A stretch of DNA of 44,208 bases from Pseudolabrys sp. (lineage in GTDB: Bacteria; Pseudomonadota; Alphaproteobacteria; Rhizobiales; Xanthobacteraceae). Each line of letters opens with the position of its first letter. Position 1 is the stretch's first letter. A program made the translations under genes and the position numbers. The stretch is taken from assembly GCA_030684935.1 (NCBI GenBank), contig JAUXXH010000020.1, forward strand, positions 1 through 44,208, read 5' to 3'. This document shows, piece by piece, positions 1 through 7,167 of this stretch. The notes beneath the pieces are model-generated. The model was not told the origin of the DNA. It made no database searches and saw only the letters and a program-made list of their open reading frames with translations.

Positions 1-351
1 CGCGGCGGCCGGTGGCGGGGCGGGCGGTGCCGCAGCGGGGACCGGGGCCGGTACGGCGGGGGCGGGCGGGGGTGTGGCCGCGGCCGGTGCCGGTGGCGGC
101 GGCAACGTGGCGCTGACCACCGCCTTGCAGCCGCTGCTCAGGCTGGCGACGTTCTTCTGCAGGCAAGCCAGAGCTTCCTTGCCGCCGGGCGATACGCCGG
201 AACATTTCGACATAAAATCGGAGCGGCAGTTGGCGCGCATGGCGCTTTGCTGCTCCGGCGTGATCTGCGCCACGGCCGCTTCGCTCAGCAGCGCCAGCAC
301 CGCCGCCGCGATGCCGGCAAGGATGGTTCGGTGTGCAAGGGATTGCCGCAT
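1..351 (-). CDS. Secreted Cys-rich, Pro/Ala-tailed protein (3' end off the window)
   Basis: Reading leftwards from ATG at 351 the frame stays open for 117 codons to the window edge. The first 29 residues form a signal peptide (basic start MRQSLAHR, then an Ala/Leu core ending in AVAQ). The mature part has four cysteines in a helical-looking segment (NCRSDFMSKC, ALACLQKN, SSGCKAV), matching the Cys-rich repeat family of small exported alphaproteobacterial proteins, whose function is unknown. From about residue 79 it becomes a low-complexity Pro/Ala tail that continues past position 1. The C-terminus and true length cannot be seen. The Cys-rich family assignment is from motif memory; the signal peptide is directly visible. 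Confidence 0.72.
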   Translation of the reverse strand, partial: MRQSLAHRTILAGIAAAVLALLSEAAVAQITPEQQSAMRANCRSDFMSKCSGVSPGGKEALACLQKNVASLSSGCKAVVSATLPPPPAPAAATPPPAPAVPAPVPAAAPPAPPPAAA

Positions 352-529
352 GGTCTTCGCCCCCGTTTCGACAGGCGCCGCGGCGGTGAGCGCCGCGAAC
401 AGCCCTCGCGGCGATTATGCTAAGGGCCGCAGCATGCTGTCACCTGGAAATATTTGGGTGCACATTGCCGCCGGAGGGGCTGACGAATTTGCCGGCAACG
501 GCGTATCGTGGCGCCGGAAGGAGCCTGTC

Positions 530-760
530 ATGCCGATGGATGCCGGAGAAATCGAGCGCTTGATCAAGGCGCGGCTGCCTGACGCGCAGGTGACGATCCG
601 CGATCTGGCCGGCGATGGCGACCACTACGCCGCGACCGTGATTTCGGCATCGTTCCAGGGCAAGTCGCGGGTCCAGCAGCACCAGATCGTCTATGAGGCG
701 CTCAAGGGCCAGATGGGCGGCGTGCTGCATGCCCTCGCCCTGCAGACCGGCACGCCCTGA
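530..760 (+). CDS. bolA: BolA family protein
   Basis: A 76-residue protein with the BolA fold pattern: an N-terminal helix ([15 protein letters not shown]), a [12 protein letters not shown] strand with His32, and a [17 protein letters not shown] helix with His51 followed by an HALAL end. BolA proteins bind [2Fe-2S] clusters together with monothiol CGFS glutaredoxins and take part in iron-sulfur trafficking and iron sensing. The partner glutaredoxin lies two genes downstream at 1327. An AAGGAG lies 7 bases before ATG 530, which decides the start over the longer open frame upstream. Only 3 bases separate its stop from the next gene. Confidence 0.93.
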   Translation: MPMDAGEIERLIKARLPDAQVTIRDLAGDGDHYAATVISASFQGKSRVQQHQIVYEALKGQMGGVLHALALQTGTP

Positions 761-763
761 CGC

Positions 764-1174
764 ATGGCCGCGACAAGCACGGTCCGCATTCTGTCGCCCG
801 ACGGCGCCATCGCTCCGACCGGAACCTGGAGCGTCGGCACGCGCGCCGGCGACTTTGTGTTCGTGGCCGGCATGCGCGGCATCGACCCGGCGACCAATAC
901 GCTGGTGGCGGGCGACGAGGCACGAATCCGGCAGGGCTTCATCAACATGCAGACCATCGCCGAATCGGAGGGGGCAGGGCTGACCGATTGCGTCCGCCTG
1001 ACCGTCTATGTCACCGCCATGGCGGCGCTGCGGCCGCTGGTGAACAAGGTGCAGGAGGAATTGTGGGCCGGCGGACCCTATCCGCCGCGCACCATTCTCG
1101 AGGTTGCCGGGCTCAACCAGGACGACATTTTCGAGGTCGAGGGAACGTTTTACGCCCCGGCCGGGCCGCGCTAA
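764..1174 (+). CDS. Rid family (RidA/YjgF-like) protein
   Basis: A 136-residue protein of the Rid superfamily. Visible family marks are [11 protein letters not shown], the N-terminal [18 protein letters not shown] helix, VRLTVYVT, and YPPRTILEV, where Arg109 is the residue that binds the substrate carboxylate in RidA-type deaminases. RidA hydrolyses reactive enamine/imine intermediates made by PLP enzymes. The ending EVEGTFYAP replaces the common VEIE(A)IA ending, so subgroup and exact activity are uncertain. It sits between bolA (3-bp gap) and the glutaredoxin gene and may be co-transcribed with bolA. Confidence 0.88.
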   Translation: MAATSTVRILSPDGAIAPTGTWSVGTRAGDFVFVAGMRGIDPATNTLVAGDEARIRQGFINMQTIAESEGAGLTDCVRLTVYVTAMAALRPLVNKVQEELWAGGPYPPRTILEVAGLNQDDIFEVEGTFYAPAGPR

Positions 1175-1326
1175 CGGCTATCGGGGTTTCCGGCCGCTCA
1201 ACCCTGCAATACCCCGCAATACCCCCCTTGGGGTGGTGGCCGGTTCTGCGCTACATATATCGGTGTCAGGCGATTTGGCCGCCCGAAAGTCGACGTGCGC
1301 GGCGCCGCCCAAAAGGACCGGAACCT

Positions 1327-1659
1327 ATGGCTATCGAACAATTCATCGAGAACGAAGTGAAGGCGAACGACGTCGTGCTGTTCATGAAGGGCACGCCGCA
1401 GTTTCCGCAATGCGGATTTTCCGGCCAGGTGGTGCAGATTCTCGACCATCTCGGCGTGAGCTACAAAGGGCTCAACGTGCTGGAATCCGACGATCTGCGC
1501 GACGGCATCAAGGCCTATTCGAACTGGCCGACCATTCCGCAGCTTTACGTCAAAGGCGAGTTCGTCGGCGGCTGCGACATTGTCCGCGAGATGTTCCAGG
1601 CCGGCGAGTTGCAGGAGACATTCAAGGACGCCGGCGTCGCAACGCGTCAGACCGCCTGA
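1327..1659 (+). CDS. grxD: Monothiol glutaredoxin, CGFS type (Grx4)
   Basis: A 110-residue single-domain glutaredoxin. It has the [12 protein letters not shown] active site (Cys29-Gly-Phe-Ser32), the glutathione-binding [13 protein letters not shown] segment with cis-Pro, and GGCDI. CGFS glutaredoxins do not reduce disulfides well; they carry a glutathione-ligated [2Fe-2S] cluster as a homodimer or with BolA and deliver it to targets. Presence of bolA just upstream fits that partnership. The start is ATG 1327, followed by the typical [11 protein letters not shown]; longer in-frame versions upstream lack family similarity. The 150-bp gap before it has two direct copies of GCAATACCCC (1206-1225), a possible promoter-region repeat. 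Confidence 0.95.
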   Translation: MAIEQFIENEVKANDVVLFMKGTPQFPQCGFSGQVVQILDHLGVSYKGLNVLESDDLRDGIKAYSNWPTIPQLYVKGEFVGGCDIVREMFQAGELQETFKDAGVATRQTA

Positions 1660-1674
1660 GCGGATGATCGTGCT

Positions 1675-1953
1675 GTGGCGAAGGTCTTCCTCGTCCTGGC
1701 GACGGTTGTCGGCGTAGCGCTTGCGGTCTTGCTCATCGCCGTATCCGGCTTTCTGTTCGGAGGCGGCCCGCAGAGCATGAACGCCGGGCCGCTGGCCGCC
1801 GTGGCCTATGGCGCGGCAGTGATCGCCTGCGTGGCAGCGCCGGTTGCGGGATTTGTCCTGAACAGCCGCGGCAAGACCGGCCCGGGTCTCTTGGTCGCCT
1901 GGCTGCCTGCGATTGTCGCGCTGGTGCTGACGGCGATGCCGGCGCCGTACTGA
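1675..1953 (+). CDS. Small hypothetical membrane protein
   Basis: A 92-residue protein starting at GTG 1675, 15 bases after grxD. It has three hydrophobic segments (about residues 4-28, 40-62 and 72-88) separated by short loops containing FGGGPQSMN and NSRGKTGPG, so it should be a three-pass inner-membrane protein. I recognise no family. Its place suggests co-transcription with grxD but gives no functional hint. The non-ATG start and absence of a clear Shine-Dalgarno lower confidence, although the hydrophobic pattern and codon use look like a real gene. Confidence 0.65.
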   Translation: MAKVFLVLATVVGVALAVLLIAVSGFLFGGGPQSMNAGPLAAVAYGAAVIACVAAPVAGFVLNSRGKTGPGLLVAWLPAIVALVLTAMPAPY

Positions 1954-1992
1954 CATCGCCGCAAGCGCGGACAGAGCCGAATCCCGCAACGC

Positions 1993-2022
1993 AAAACCCC
2001 CGCCTTTCGGGCGGGGGGTTGG
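1993..2022 (-). terminator. Rho-independent terminator of rpsD
   Basis: A G+C-rich hairpin made of CCCCCGCC and GGCGGGGG arms around a TTTCG loop. Read on the minus strand it is followed by TTTTG, and it lies 26 bp after the rpsD stop. On the plus strand it could also stop transcription coming from the 1675 gene. Confidence 0.75.
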
Positions 2023-2047
2023 TATTCGGATCGGCGCGATTGAACGA

Positions 2048-2665
2048 TCAGCGCGAGTAGTATTCGACCACCAGCGACGGCTCCATCTTCACCGCATAGG
2101 GCACATCGGCGAAGGCCGGAACGCGCGCCAGCGTTGCGGTCAGCTTCGAGGTGTTGACGTCGATATAGTCGGGCACGTCGCGCTCGGACAAGGCCTGCGC
2201 TTCGAGCACCAGGTTCATCTGCTTGGACTTTTCCTTGACCTCGATCACGTCACCGACCTTGGCGCGGTAGCTCGCGATGTTGACGCGCTTGCCGTTCACG
2301 GTGATGTGGCCGTGGTTGATGAACTGGCGGGCCGCAAACACCGTCGGCACGAACTTGGCGCGGAAGATGATGGCGTCGAGGCGGCGCTCCAGCAGGCCGA
2401 TCAGGTTGGCGCCCGAGTCGCCCTTCATGCGGATGGCCTCGTCGTAGATGCCGCGGAACTGCTTCTCGGAAATGTTGCCGTAGTAAAAGCGGAGCTTCTG
2501 CTTGGCCTTGAGCTGCACGCCGTAGTCGGAGAGCTTGCTCTTGCGGCGCTGGCCGTGCTGGCCGGGGCCGTATTCGCGCCGGTTGACCGGGCTTTTCGGC
2601 CGACCCCAGATGTTTTCGCCCATCCGGCGGTCGATCTTGTACTTTGATTCCATGCGCTTGGTCAT
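2048..2665 (-). CDS. rpsD: 30S ribosomal protein S4
   Basis: A 205-residue S4 protein, the usual alphaproteobacterial length. It starts [21 protein letters not shown] and has the [13 protein letters not shown] signature, then the S4 RNA-binding domain ([36 protein letters not shown], about residues 92-126), and ends VEYYSR. It binds 16S rRNA early in small-subunit assembly. As in many alphaproteobacteria it stands alone rather than in the alpha ribosomal operon. ATG 2665 rather than the internal Met5 matches the family N-terminus. A terminator follows at 1993-2022. Confidence 0.97.
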   Translation of the reverse strand: MTKRMESKYKIDRRMGENIWGRPKSPVNRREYGPGQHGQRRKSKLSDYGVQLKAKQKLRFYYGNISEKQFRGIYDEAIRMKGDSGANLIGLLERRLDAIIFRAKFVPTVFAARQFINHGHITVNGKRVNIASYRAKVGDVIEVKEKSKQMNLVLEAQALSERDVPDYIDVNTSKLTATLARVPAFADVPYAVKMEPSLVVEYYSR

Positions 2666-3098
2666 CGCGTCCTCGTCGAGTTCGATTTAGGGGTGAGGAA
2701 CCGCGCCCTCCTCTGTCCCGGATCACTCCGGAACCGACAGGCAGACCTCGATAGCGCAAGGCCGTACCACGGGTCGCGAAACGCCTGTCCGGCCCCAAGG
2801 GGGCTGGGCAGACCGGCGGGTTCTAGGGGGGAAGCGGCCGGGTGTCAAACCCGGCGCCGGAGGCGGCATAAACGGCCATATCGCCGTCAAGTGGGAAATT
2901 TGTCGCGGCTGCGACGATTTGTCTTGCCCGCTGAAGCGACGGTTGGCATGGATAGCGCCGTCAGCCCGGGCCCCTCTGGCAGCTCCCCGCTGCGATGTCG
3001 GACTGATCAAACCGATCCTGGCCCGATGGACCCAGCGTCTGTCCCAGTCGTCACCCTTTAACCCGCTGCCCTTGTGGCCGCGGGCAGGAAACCTGTCC
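2666..3098. other. Intergenic region between rpsD and the TerC-family gene
   Basis: A 433-bp gap between divergently read genes that must hold both promoters. It contains a GCCGGGT/ACCCGGC hairpin near 2839-2859 and no convincing gene on either strand; the open frames across it have no family features. I looked for a yybP-ykoY (manganese) riboswitch before the TerC gene and did not find its conserved core. Confidence 0.5.
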
Positions 3099-3755
3099 AT
3101 GTTGACCGATATCTTCTCCGGCCTGACCCACGAGGCGCTGGTCGCCTTCGGCCAGGTCATTATGATCGATCTGGTGCTGGCCGGCGACAACGCCGTGGTC
3201 ATTGGGCTTGCCGCCGCCGGCCTGCCGGCCAAGCAGCGCACCAAGGCCATCATGTTCGGCATTCTGGCCGCCACCGTGCTGCGCATCATGTTCGCGTCGG
3301 TCGCCGTGCAACTGCTGGAAATCGTCGGCCTGCTGCTGGCGGGTGGCGTGCTGCTGCTCTGGGTGTGCTGGAAGATGTGGCGCGAGCTGCGTCATCCGCC
3401 GGAGGAGGTGGAACTGGCGGCGCTGGAAGAGGGCGGCGCGCCGGTCGACGCCGCCAATCCCGGTGCGCCGCAGAAGACTTTCGCCCAGGCCGCCTGGCAG
3501 ATCGTCATCGCCGACGTGTCGATGTCCCTCGACAATGTGCTGGCGGTGGCGGGCGCCGCCCGCGAGCATCCGGTCGCGCTGGTCTTCGGCCTCGCTTTGT
3601 CGATCGTGCTGATGGGCGTCGCCGCGTCCTTCATCGCGCGCCTGCTGACCAAACACCGCTGGATCGCCTATGTCGGCCTGGCGATCATCCTCTACGTCGC
3701 GGGCGACATGATCTGGCGCGGCGCCTGGGAACTGCAGAAATACGCGGTCGGCTAA
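3099..3755 (+). CDS. TerC family integral membrane protein
   Basis: A 218-residue membrane protein of the TerC/YjbE type. It carries the two diagnostic acidic motifs in membrane segments, VLAGDNAVVIGLAA (about residues 27-40) and ADVSMSLDNVLAVAGAA (about 140-156), with hydrophobic segments around them and a central acidic loop (PPEEVELAALEEGG). TerC relatives such as Alx and MntP-like exporters are tied to manganese efflux and metalation of exported enzymes; tellurite resistance is the historical name. ATG 3099 gives the standard start MLTDIFSGLTHEALVAFGQV. Its stop overlaps the convergent murI stop by 4 bp. The substrate cannot be read from sequence. Confidence 0.88.
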   Translation: MLTDIFSGLTHEALVAFGQVIMIDLVLAGDNAVVIGLAAAGLPAKQRTKAIMFGILAATVLRIMFASVAVQLLEIVGLLLAGGVLLLWVCWKMWRELRHPPEEVELAALEEGGAPVDAANPGAPQKTFAQAAWQIVIADVSMSLDNVLAVAGAAREHPVALVFGLALSIVLMGVAASFIARLLTKHRWIAYVGLAIILYVAGDMIWRGAWELQKYAVG

Positions 3756-4579
3756 ACCGGGAAGCCGAACGCCTGAAGCGCCTTCGCCAGAGCCGGCGAG
3801 GGCGCCTGCCCCGACGTGAAGACGATCGCCGGCGGCGGCGCGTTCGATACCGGCGGCCTGTCCTGCAGCAGGGCGCCGACCCGGCGCGCGATCGCCGGCG
3901 CCGGATCGAGCCAGTGGACCGGCCACGGCGCCGTCGTGCGGAAGCGGTCGATCAGCAGCGGGTAATGCGTGCAGGCCAGCACCACGGTGTCGGTGCGCCG
4001 GCCCTCGGTCTCGACAAAGCACGCGCCGATCTCGGCCGCGATGGCGGCATCGGCAACCGGATGACCGGCCAACTCGGCCTCGGCATAACCGGCCAGACGC
4101 GGCGACCCCACCAGCACCACATCGCAACCGGCGGCGAACTCGCGGATCAGCGCGCGGGTATATTCGCGGCTGACGGTCGCCTGCGTGCCGAGCACGGCAA
4201 TGCGCTTGGAGACCGACTGCGCGCAGGCCGGCTTGATCGCCGGCACCGTGCCGACGAAGGGCACGGCGAAGCGGGCCCGCAGGTCCGCCAGCGCCAGCGT
4301 CGAGGCGGTGTTGCAGGCCACCACAACCAGATCCGGTGCATGCTGCGCGATCGCGGCACCCAGCACATCGCGCACCCGCGCGATCAGCGTGGCCTCGGGC
4401 AGGTTGCCGTAGGGGAACCCGGCGTCATCGGCGAGATAGACGAAGCGCGCATCGGGCCGGACGGCGGCGATGTCGCGGAACACGGTCAAACCGCCCAGCC
4501 CGGAATCGAACACCAGAACGGTCGCAGGTGCGGTTTCGGACATGGCGGCCGCGTCAGTAGACGAATCGGGAAGAGTCAT
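3752..4579 (-). CDS. murI: Glutamate racemase
   Basis: A 275-residue protein with all glutamate racemase marks: FDSGLGGLTV near the N-terminus (catalytic Asp-Ser), YGNLPEATL, VVACNTASTLAL (first catalytic Cys), GTVPAIKPA, and VLACTHYPLL (second catalytic Cys-Thr-His). The enzyme converts L- to D-glutamate for peptidoglycan. ATG 4579 is chosen; a GTG 9 bases upstream is an alternative, and an internal Met before ETAPATVLVFDSG would also fit the family N-terminus. It is convergent with the TerC-family gene, with a 4-bp overlap of stop regions. Confidence 0.95.
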   Translation of the reverse strand: MTLPDSSTDAAAMSETAPATVLVFDSGLGGLTVFRDIAAVRPDARFVYLADDAGFPYGNLPEATLIARVRDVLGAAIAQHAPDLVVVACNTASTLALADLRARFAVPFVGTVPAIKPACAQSVSKRIAVLGTQATVSREYTRALIREFAAGCDVVLVGSPRLAGYAEAELAGHPVADAAIAAEIGACFVETEGRRTDTVVLACTHYPLLIDRFRTTAPWPVHWLDPAPAIARRVGALLQDRPPVSNAPPPAIVFTSGQAPSPALAKALQAFGFPV

Positions 4580-4696
4580 TGGTTTCACGAGCTAAAACAC
4601 GCGCAATTCATCGTGACAATGGGCCACAGCAGGGAATGCGGTTCCCGGTCGTTTCTTCATTAAGAGGGGCGTGACAGCGACATGGAGTTTTACGTT

Positions 4697-5179
4697 ATGC
4701 AATTCAAACATCTGGTTCTCACCGCGGGCCTGCTGCTGGGTTCCGCCTCGATCGCCGCGGCCGCGCCGGCGCTGGTCACCGCCGATCTCAATCTGCGCAG
4801 CGGTCCGGGCACCAATTACGGCGTCGTCAATGTGCTGCCCGGCGGTTCGACCGTCGATGTGCTGAGCTGCTCGGGCTCGTGGTGCCGCGTCGGCTGGGGC
4901 AATTCGGTCGGCTTCGCCAGCAGAAGCTATCTCGATGTCGCCGGCGGCCCGGTTTATGCGGTCGCTCCGCCGCCGATCGTCGTCGCACCGCCGGTGTTCG
5001 GCTATGGTTACGCCTATCGCAGCGGACCCCGTTTCCATAGCGGCCCGCGTTACTATCGCGGCGGGAATGTCCGCGGTCCCGGACCGCAGTACCGTGGCGG
5101 TTCGCGCCCCGGTCCGCGTGCAGCGGCCCCCGGACCGCGTGGCACCCCGGGCAATCTCCCGCTGCGTCACTTCCGCTAG
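4697..5179 (+). CDS. Exported bacterial SH3-domain protein
   Basis: A 160-residue protein with a signal peptide (MQFKHLVLTAGLLLGSASIAAAA) followed by a bacterial SH3 (SH3_3) domain, VTADLNLRSGPGTNYGVV through GFASRSYL. The C-terminal half is low complexity, rich in Gly, Pro, Arg and Tyr (FGYGYAYRSGPRF and similar). Such proteins are common in Hyphomicrobiales and are thought to bind cell-wall components; the function of this one is unknown. GGAG at 4684-4687 stands 9 bases before ATG 4697, which favours this start over ATG 4682. Confidence 0.85.
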   Translation: MQFKHLVLTAGLLLGSASIAAAAPALVTADLNLRSGPGTNYGVVNVLPGGSTVDVLSCSGSWCRVGWGNSVGFASRSYLDVAGGPVYAVAPPPIVVAPPVFGYGYAYRSGPRFHSGPRYYRGGNVRGPGPQYRGGSRPGPRAAAPGPRGTPGNLPLRHFR

Positions 5180-5190
5180 ACGAAAAGAGC

Positions 5191-5474
5191 TGGCGCGCCT
5201 AACGCTTGAGGCGCGCCAGCAACTGCCCGAACATCGCGAGGCCTTGCGGCCAGTAGCCCAGCCGCGAGGCCGCGTTGATGTGGCCAAGCTCTCCGGCATT
5301 GCAGAAATCCGCACCCCAGCTCCGCGCGAAATCCTGCGCGCGTTCGAGCGTCACAAACTCATCATTGGTGCTGGCCGCCACCAGCGCCGGCACCGGCAAT
5401 GCCGCGCGCGGCATCGGCGCGAAATCGCGCGTCGTCTCCGGCGTATGCGCCGGCGACTCGACATCGGACGGCGC
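5191..5474. repeat. 284-bp direct repeat, copy A
   Basis: This segment is a direct repeat of 6036-6319 at a constant offset of 845 bp, with no gaps and about 10 mismatches by my alignment (roughly 96% identical). Similarity starts abruptly at TGGCGC (5191) and ends abruptly after GGACGGCGC (5474). It corresponds to the 3' third-to-half of the hydrolase gene at 6044-6607. Together with copy B it brackets the low-GC orphan gene at 5520. Confidence 0.95.
5199..5474 (-). pseudogene. Detached 3' fragment of RBBP9/YdeN-type hydrolase gene
   Basis: The minus strand encodes the last 91 residues of the hydrolase found intact at 6044-6607, in frame and with the same stop, then loses similarity at 5474. 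It keeps the Asp (STNDEFVTLE) and His (GELGHINAA) of the presumed triad but lacks the upstream nucleophile Ser, so it cannot be active alone. Of nine differences in the coding part, five change the amino acid (Ala/Val, Ala/Ser, Arg/Gln types), as expected for drift or for a different allele. A Met inside (MPRAALPV) could allow translation of 71 residues, but I see no reason to expect it. Confidence 0.88.
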
Positions 5475-5519
5475 AAGGCATGATAGAGTGTTCGTCCCAG
5501 CGGAAAAAGGTTGGCGCCA

Positions 5520-6047
5520 ATGAAACTTGTGACTGATGCTGTCGAGGTAGAAAGGGTGGCGTCACTTTTGCCATCGCGTCTAAGGGAAAACGGTTTTGAA
5601 TGGCGGGATATTGATCGGCTTGCTTACGATAAGAAAAGCGACTTGTTCTATTTCGATGTCATTGATGAGAGCAGCCTGTGCAGGCTTCCGGCAATGTTAC
5701 GCCACCTTGCCGAAGAACGATGTTTCATCTGGAACTACCGCTCGCTTCACACGAAACCAAGGGGGCGGGACCCGCTTGCCGTTATCGAAGTGCTGTCCAA
5801 TGATGATGAAAGTCTGATCTCTCGAAATCTGCGCGACGGCGCGGATCAGCAGGCCTCATTCTTGGCAGTATATCATTTGACAGGGTTGTTTGGAATCGTA
5901 CCCGAAAGCACCGACTGGCTTATTCTCGCCGAGCCTGACGAGCATGCTGTGCTCTTGGCCAAGCATGAAATCAAGTTCGCCAAGTTTCAGAGTTTGTGGT
6001 GGCCGCAAGTGTCAGAGAGATTAACAAAACTCGGATGGCGCACCTAA
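5520..6047 (+). CDS. Orphan hypothetical protein of low-GC origin
   Basis: A 175-residue protein with no family I recognise. It starts MKLVTDAVEVERVASLLPSR and ends VSERLTKLGWRT; it looks soluble, mixed alpha/beta, rich in Trp, Leu and acidic residues, with no signal peptide or membrane segment. AAAAAGG (5504-5510) stands 9 bases before ATG 5520, better than the in-frame TTG at 5511. G+C is about 50% over the lines I counted, far below its neighbours, and codon use differs, so it was probably acquired. Its last three codons and stop lie inside direct repeat copy B and its stop overlaps the convergent hydrolase stop. An immunity or defence role would suit such a cargo gene but is speculation. 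Confidence 0.82.
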   Translation: MKLVTDAVEVERVASLLPSRLRENGFEWRDIDRLAYDKKSDLFYFDVIDESSLCRLPAMLRHLAEERCFIWNYRSLHTKPRGRDPLAVIEVLSNDDESLISRNLRDGADQQASFLAVYHLTGLFGIVPESTDWLILAEPDEHAVLLAKHEIKFAKFQSLWWPQVSERLTKLGWRT

Positions 6048-6319
6048 CGCTTGAGGCGCGCCAGCAACTGCCCGAACATCACGAGGCCTTGCGGCCAGTA
6101 GCCCAGCCGCGAGGCCGCGTTGATGTGGCCAAGCTCTCCGGCATTGCAGAAATCCGCACCCCAGCTTTGCGCGAAGTCCTGCGCGCGTTCGAGCGTCACA
6201 AACTCATCATTGGTGCTGGCCACCACCAGCGACGGCACCGGCAATGACGCCCGCGGCATCGGCGCGAAATCGCGCGTCGTCTCCGGCGTATGCGCCGGCG
6301 ACTCGACGTCGGACGGCGC
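6036..6319. repeat. 284-bp direct repeat, copy B (inside the intact hydrolase gene)
   Basis: Partner of 5191-5474. It forms the functional 3' end of the hydrolase gene at 6044-6607 and also supplies the last 12 bases of the orphan gene. The 845-bp repeat period equals one repeat plus 561 bp of unique DNA (5475-6035). Confidence 0.95.
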
Positions 6320-6607
6320 CACCAGGAGCGCCGCGACGACGCGGCCGGGATCCTTGCGCGCCAGCCAGTGCGCGGCCAGCGAACAGGACAGGCTGTGGCA
6401 GACCAGAATCGCCGGCCGCGTGCCATTGGCGACAGCCGCATCCAGATTCCTCAGCCAGTCTTCGAGCTTGGGATCGTCCCAGTCGTTCTGCAGCACGCGC
6501 GTCGCGTTGCGGAACGCCAGGCACCAGTAGGACTGCCAGTGCTCGCCGCCGGAATTGCCGAGGCCGGGCAGGACGAGCAGGTCATAGTCGTTGGCGGCGT
6601 CGCGCAT
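6044..6607 (-). CDS. RBBP9/YdeN-type serine hydrolase (alpha/beta fold)
   Basis: A 187-residue alpha/beta hydrolase of the RBBP9/YdeN family (PF06821). It begins with a hydrophobic strand and turn (DLLVLPGLGNSGGEHWQSYW), has the nucleophile Ser72 in VCHSLSCSLAAHW, and a C-terminal STNDEFVTLERA with Asp and ELGHINAASRLGYWPQG with His. The cellular substrate of this family is not known. ATG 6607 follows the MOSC stop after two bases (TGATCATG), indicating translational coupling within an operon purB-MOSC-hydrolase. The last 91 codons are duplicated at 5199-5474. Confidence 0.87.
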   Translation of the reverse strand: MRDAANDYDLLVLPGLGNSGGEHWQSYWCLAFRNATRVLQNDWDDPKLEDWLRNLDAAVANGTRPAILVCHSLSCSLAAHWLARKDPGRVVAALLVAPSDVESPAHTPETTRDFAPMPRASLPVPSLVVASTNDEFVTLERAQDFAQSWGADFCNAGELGHINAASRLGYWPQGLVMFGQLLARLKR

Positions 6608-6609
6608 GA

Positions 6610-7164
6610 TCACACCAGGGGCAATGGCTGCGGCGGTCCCGGGGGCGGCTCGACGCAGATGGTGTCGCCGGGCCGCACGTCGCCGCCGGTCAGCACGATG
6701 CTCATGATGCCGGACTTGCGCACCAGTTTGCCATCGGCGTCCTTGTCCAGCGTGGCGTGCAGCAGGCCCTTCTGAAAGCTGTCGATCTGGTGGCACGGAT
6801 TGCGCAGGCCGGTGACCTCGATGACGGCCTCATCGCCGAGATACAGTCTGGTGCCGGGCGACAGGCCGAGCAGGTCGATGCCTTCGGTGGTGATGTTCTC
6901 GCCGAGGTCGCCAGGCTTGACGTCGAAGCCCTTGGCGCGGACCTCGTCGAACAGCTCGGTATGCATGAGATGCACCTGGCGCAGGTTCGGCGCGTCGGCA
7001 TTCTTCCGCTGAAGATAGAGATGCTGCACTTTTTCACCCAGGTGCGCGTCGCCTTCGACGCCGAGACCCGGCAGCAACCGGATGCTCAACGCCAGCGGCT
7101 TGCTGAAGTGATGGCCCTTGTCGACACAGACGGCGACGACGCGCCCCATGGCATTTCCAGTCAT
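6610..7164 (-). CDS. MOSC domain-containing protein
   Basis: A 184-residue single MOSC domain. Visible marks are LGVEGDAHLG, VHLMHTELFDEV, PGDLGENITTEGIDL, TGLRNPCHQID with the conserved Cys near residue 123, and GGDVRPGDTI at the end. MOSC domains (YiiM, mARC and the MoCo sulfurase C-terminus) bind molybdenum cofactor or its sulfurated form. A stand-alone MOSC protein may act in MoCo handling or as an N-hydroxylated-substrate reductase. Three bases separate it from purB upstream and two from the hydrolase downstream, so the three genes form an operon. Any link to the distant cox molybdoenzyme cluster is speculative. Confidence 0.9.
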   Translation of the reverse strand: MTGNAMGRVVAVCVDKGHHFSKPLALSIRLLPGLGVEGDAHLGEKVQHLYLQRKNADAPNLRQVHLMHTELFDEVRAKGFDVKPGDLGENITTEGIDLLGLSPGTRLYLGDEAVIEVTGLRNPCHQIDSFQKGLLHATLDKDADGKLVRKSGIMSIVLTGGDVRPGDTICVEPPPGPPQPLPLV

Positions 7165-7167
7165 TGG

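Noticed and set aside
1206..1236. Tandem GCAATACCCC pair and CCCC/GGGG hairpin as a riboswitch or terminator before grxD
   Set aside because: The stem is only about five bases, has no T-run, and matches no known RNA class.
2900..3098. yybP-ykoY manganese riboswitch before the TerC-family gene
   Set aside because: Such riboswitches often precede TerC genes, but I could not find the conserved core or a matching helix pattern in this leader.
3074..4663. 529-codon plus-strand open frame across the TerC and murI genes
   Set aside because: It runs through two convincing genes in another frame or strand and has the Arg/Gly/Ala-rich composition of a GC-rich shadow frame.
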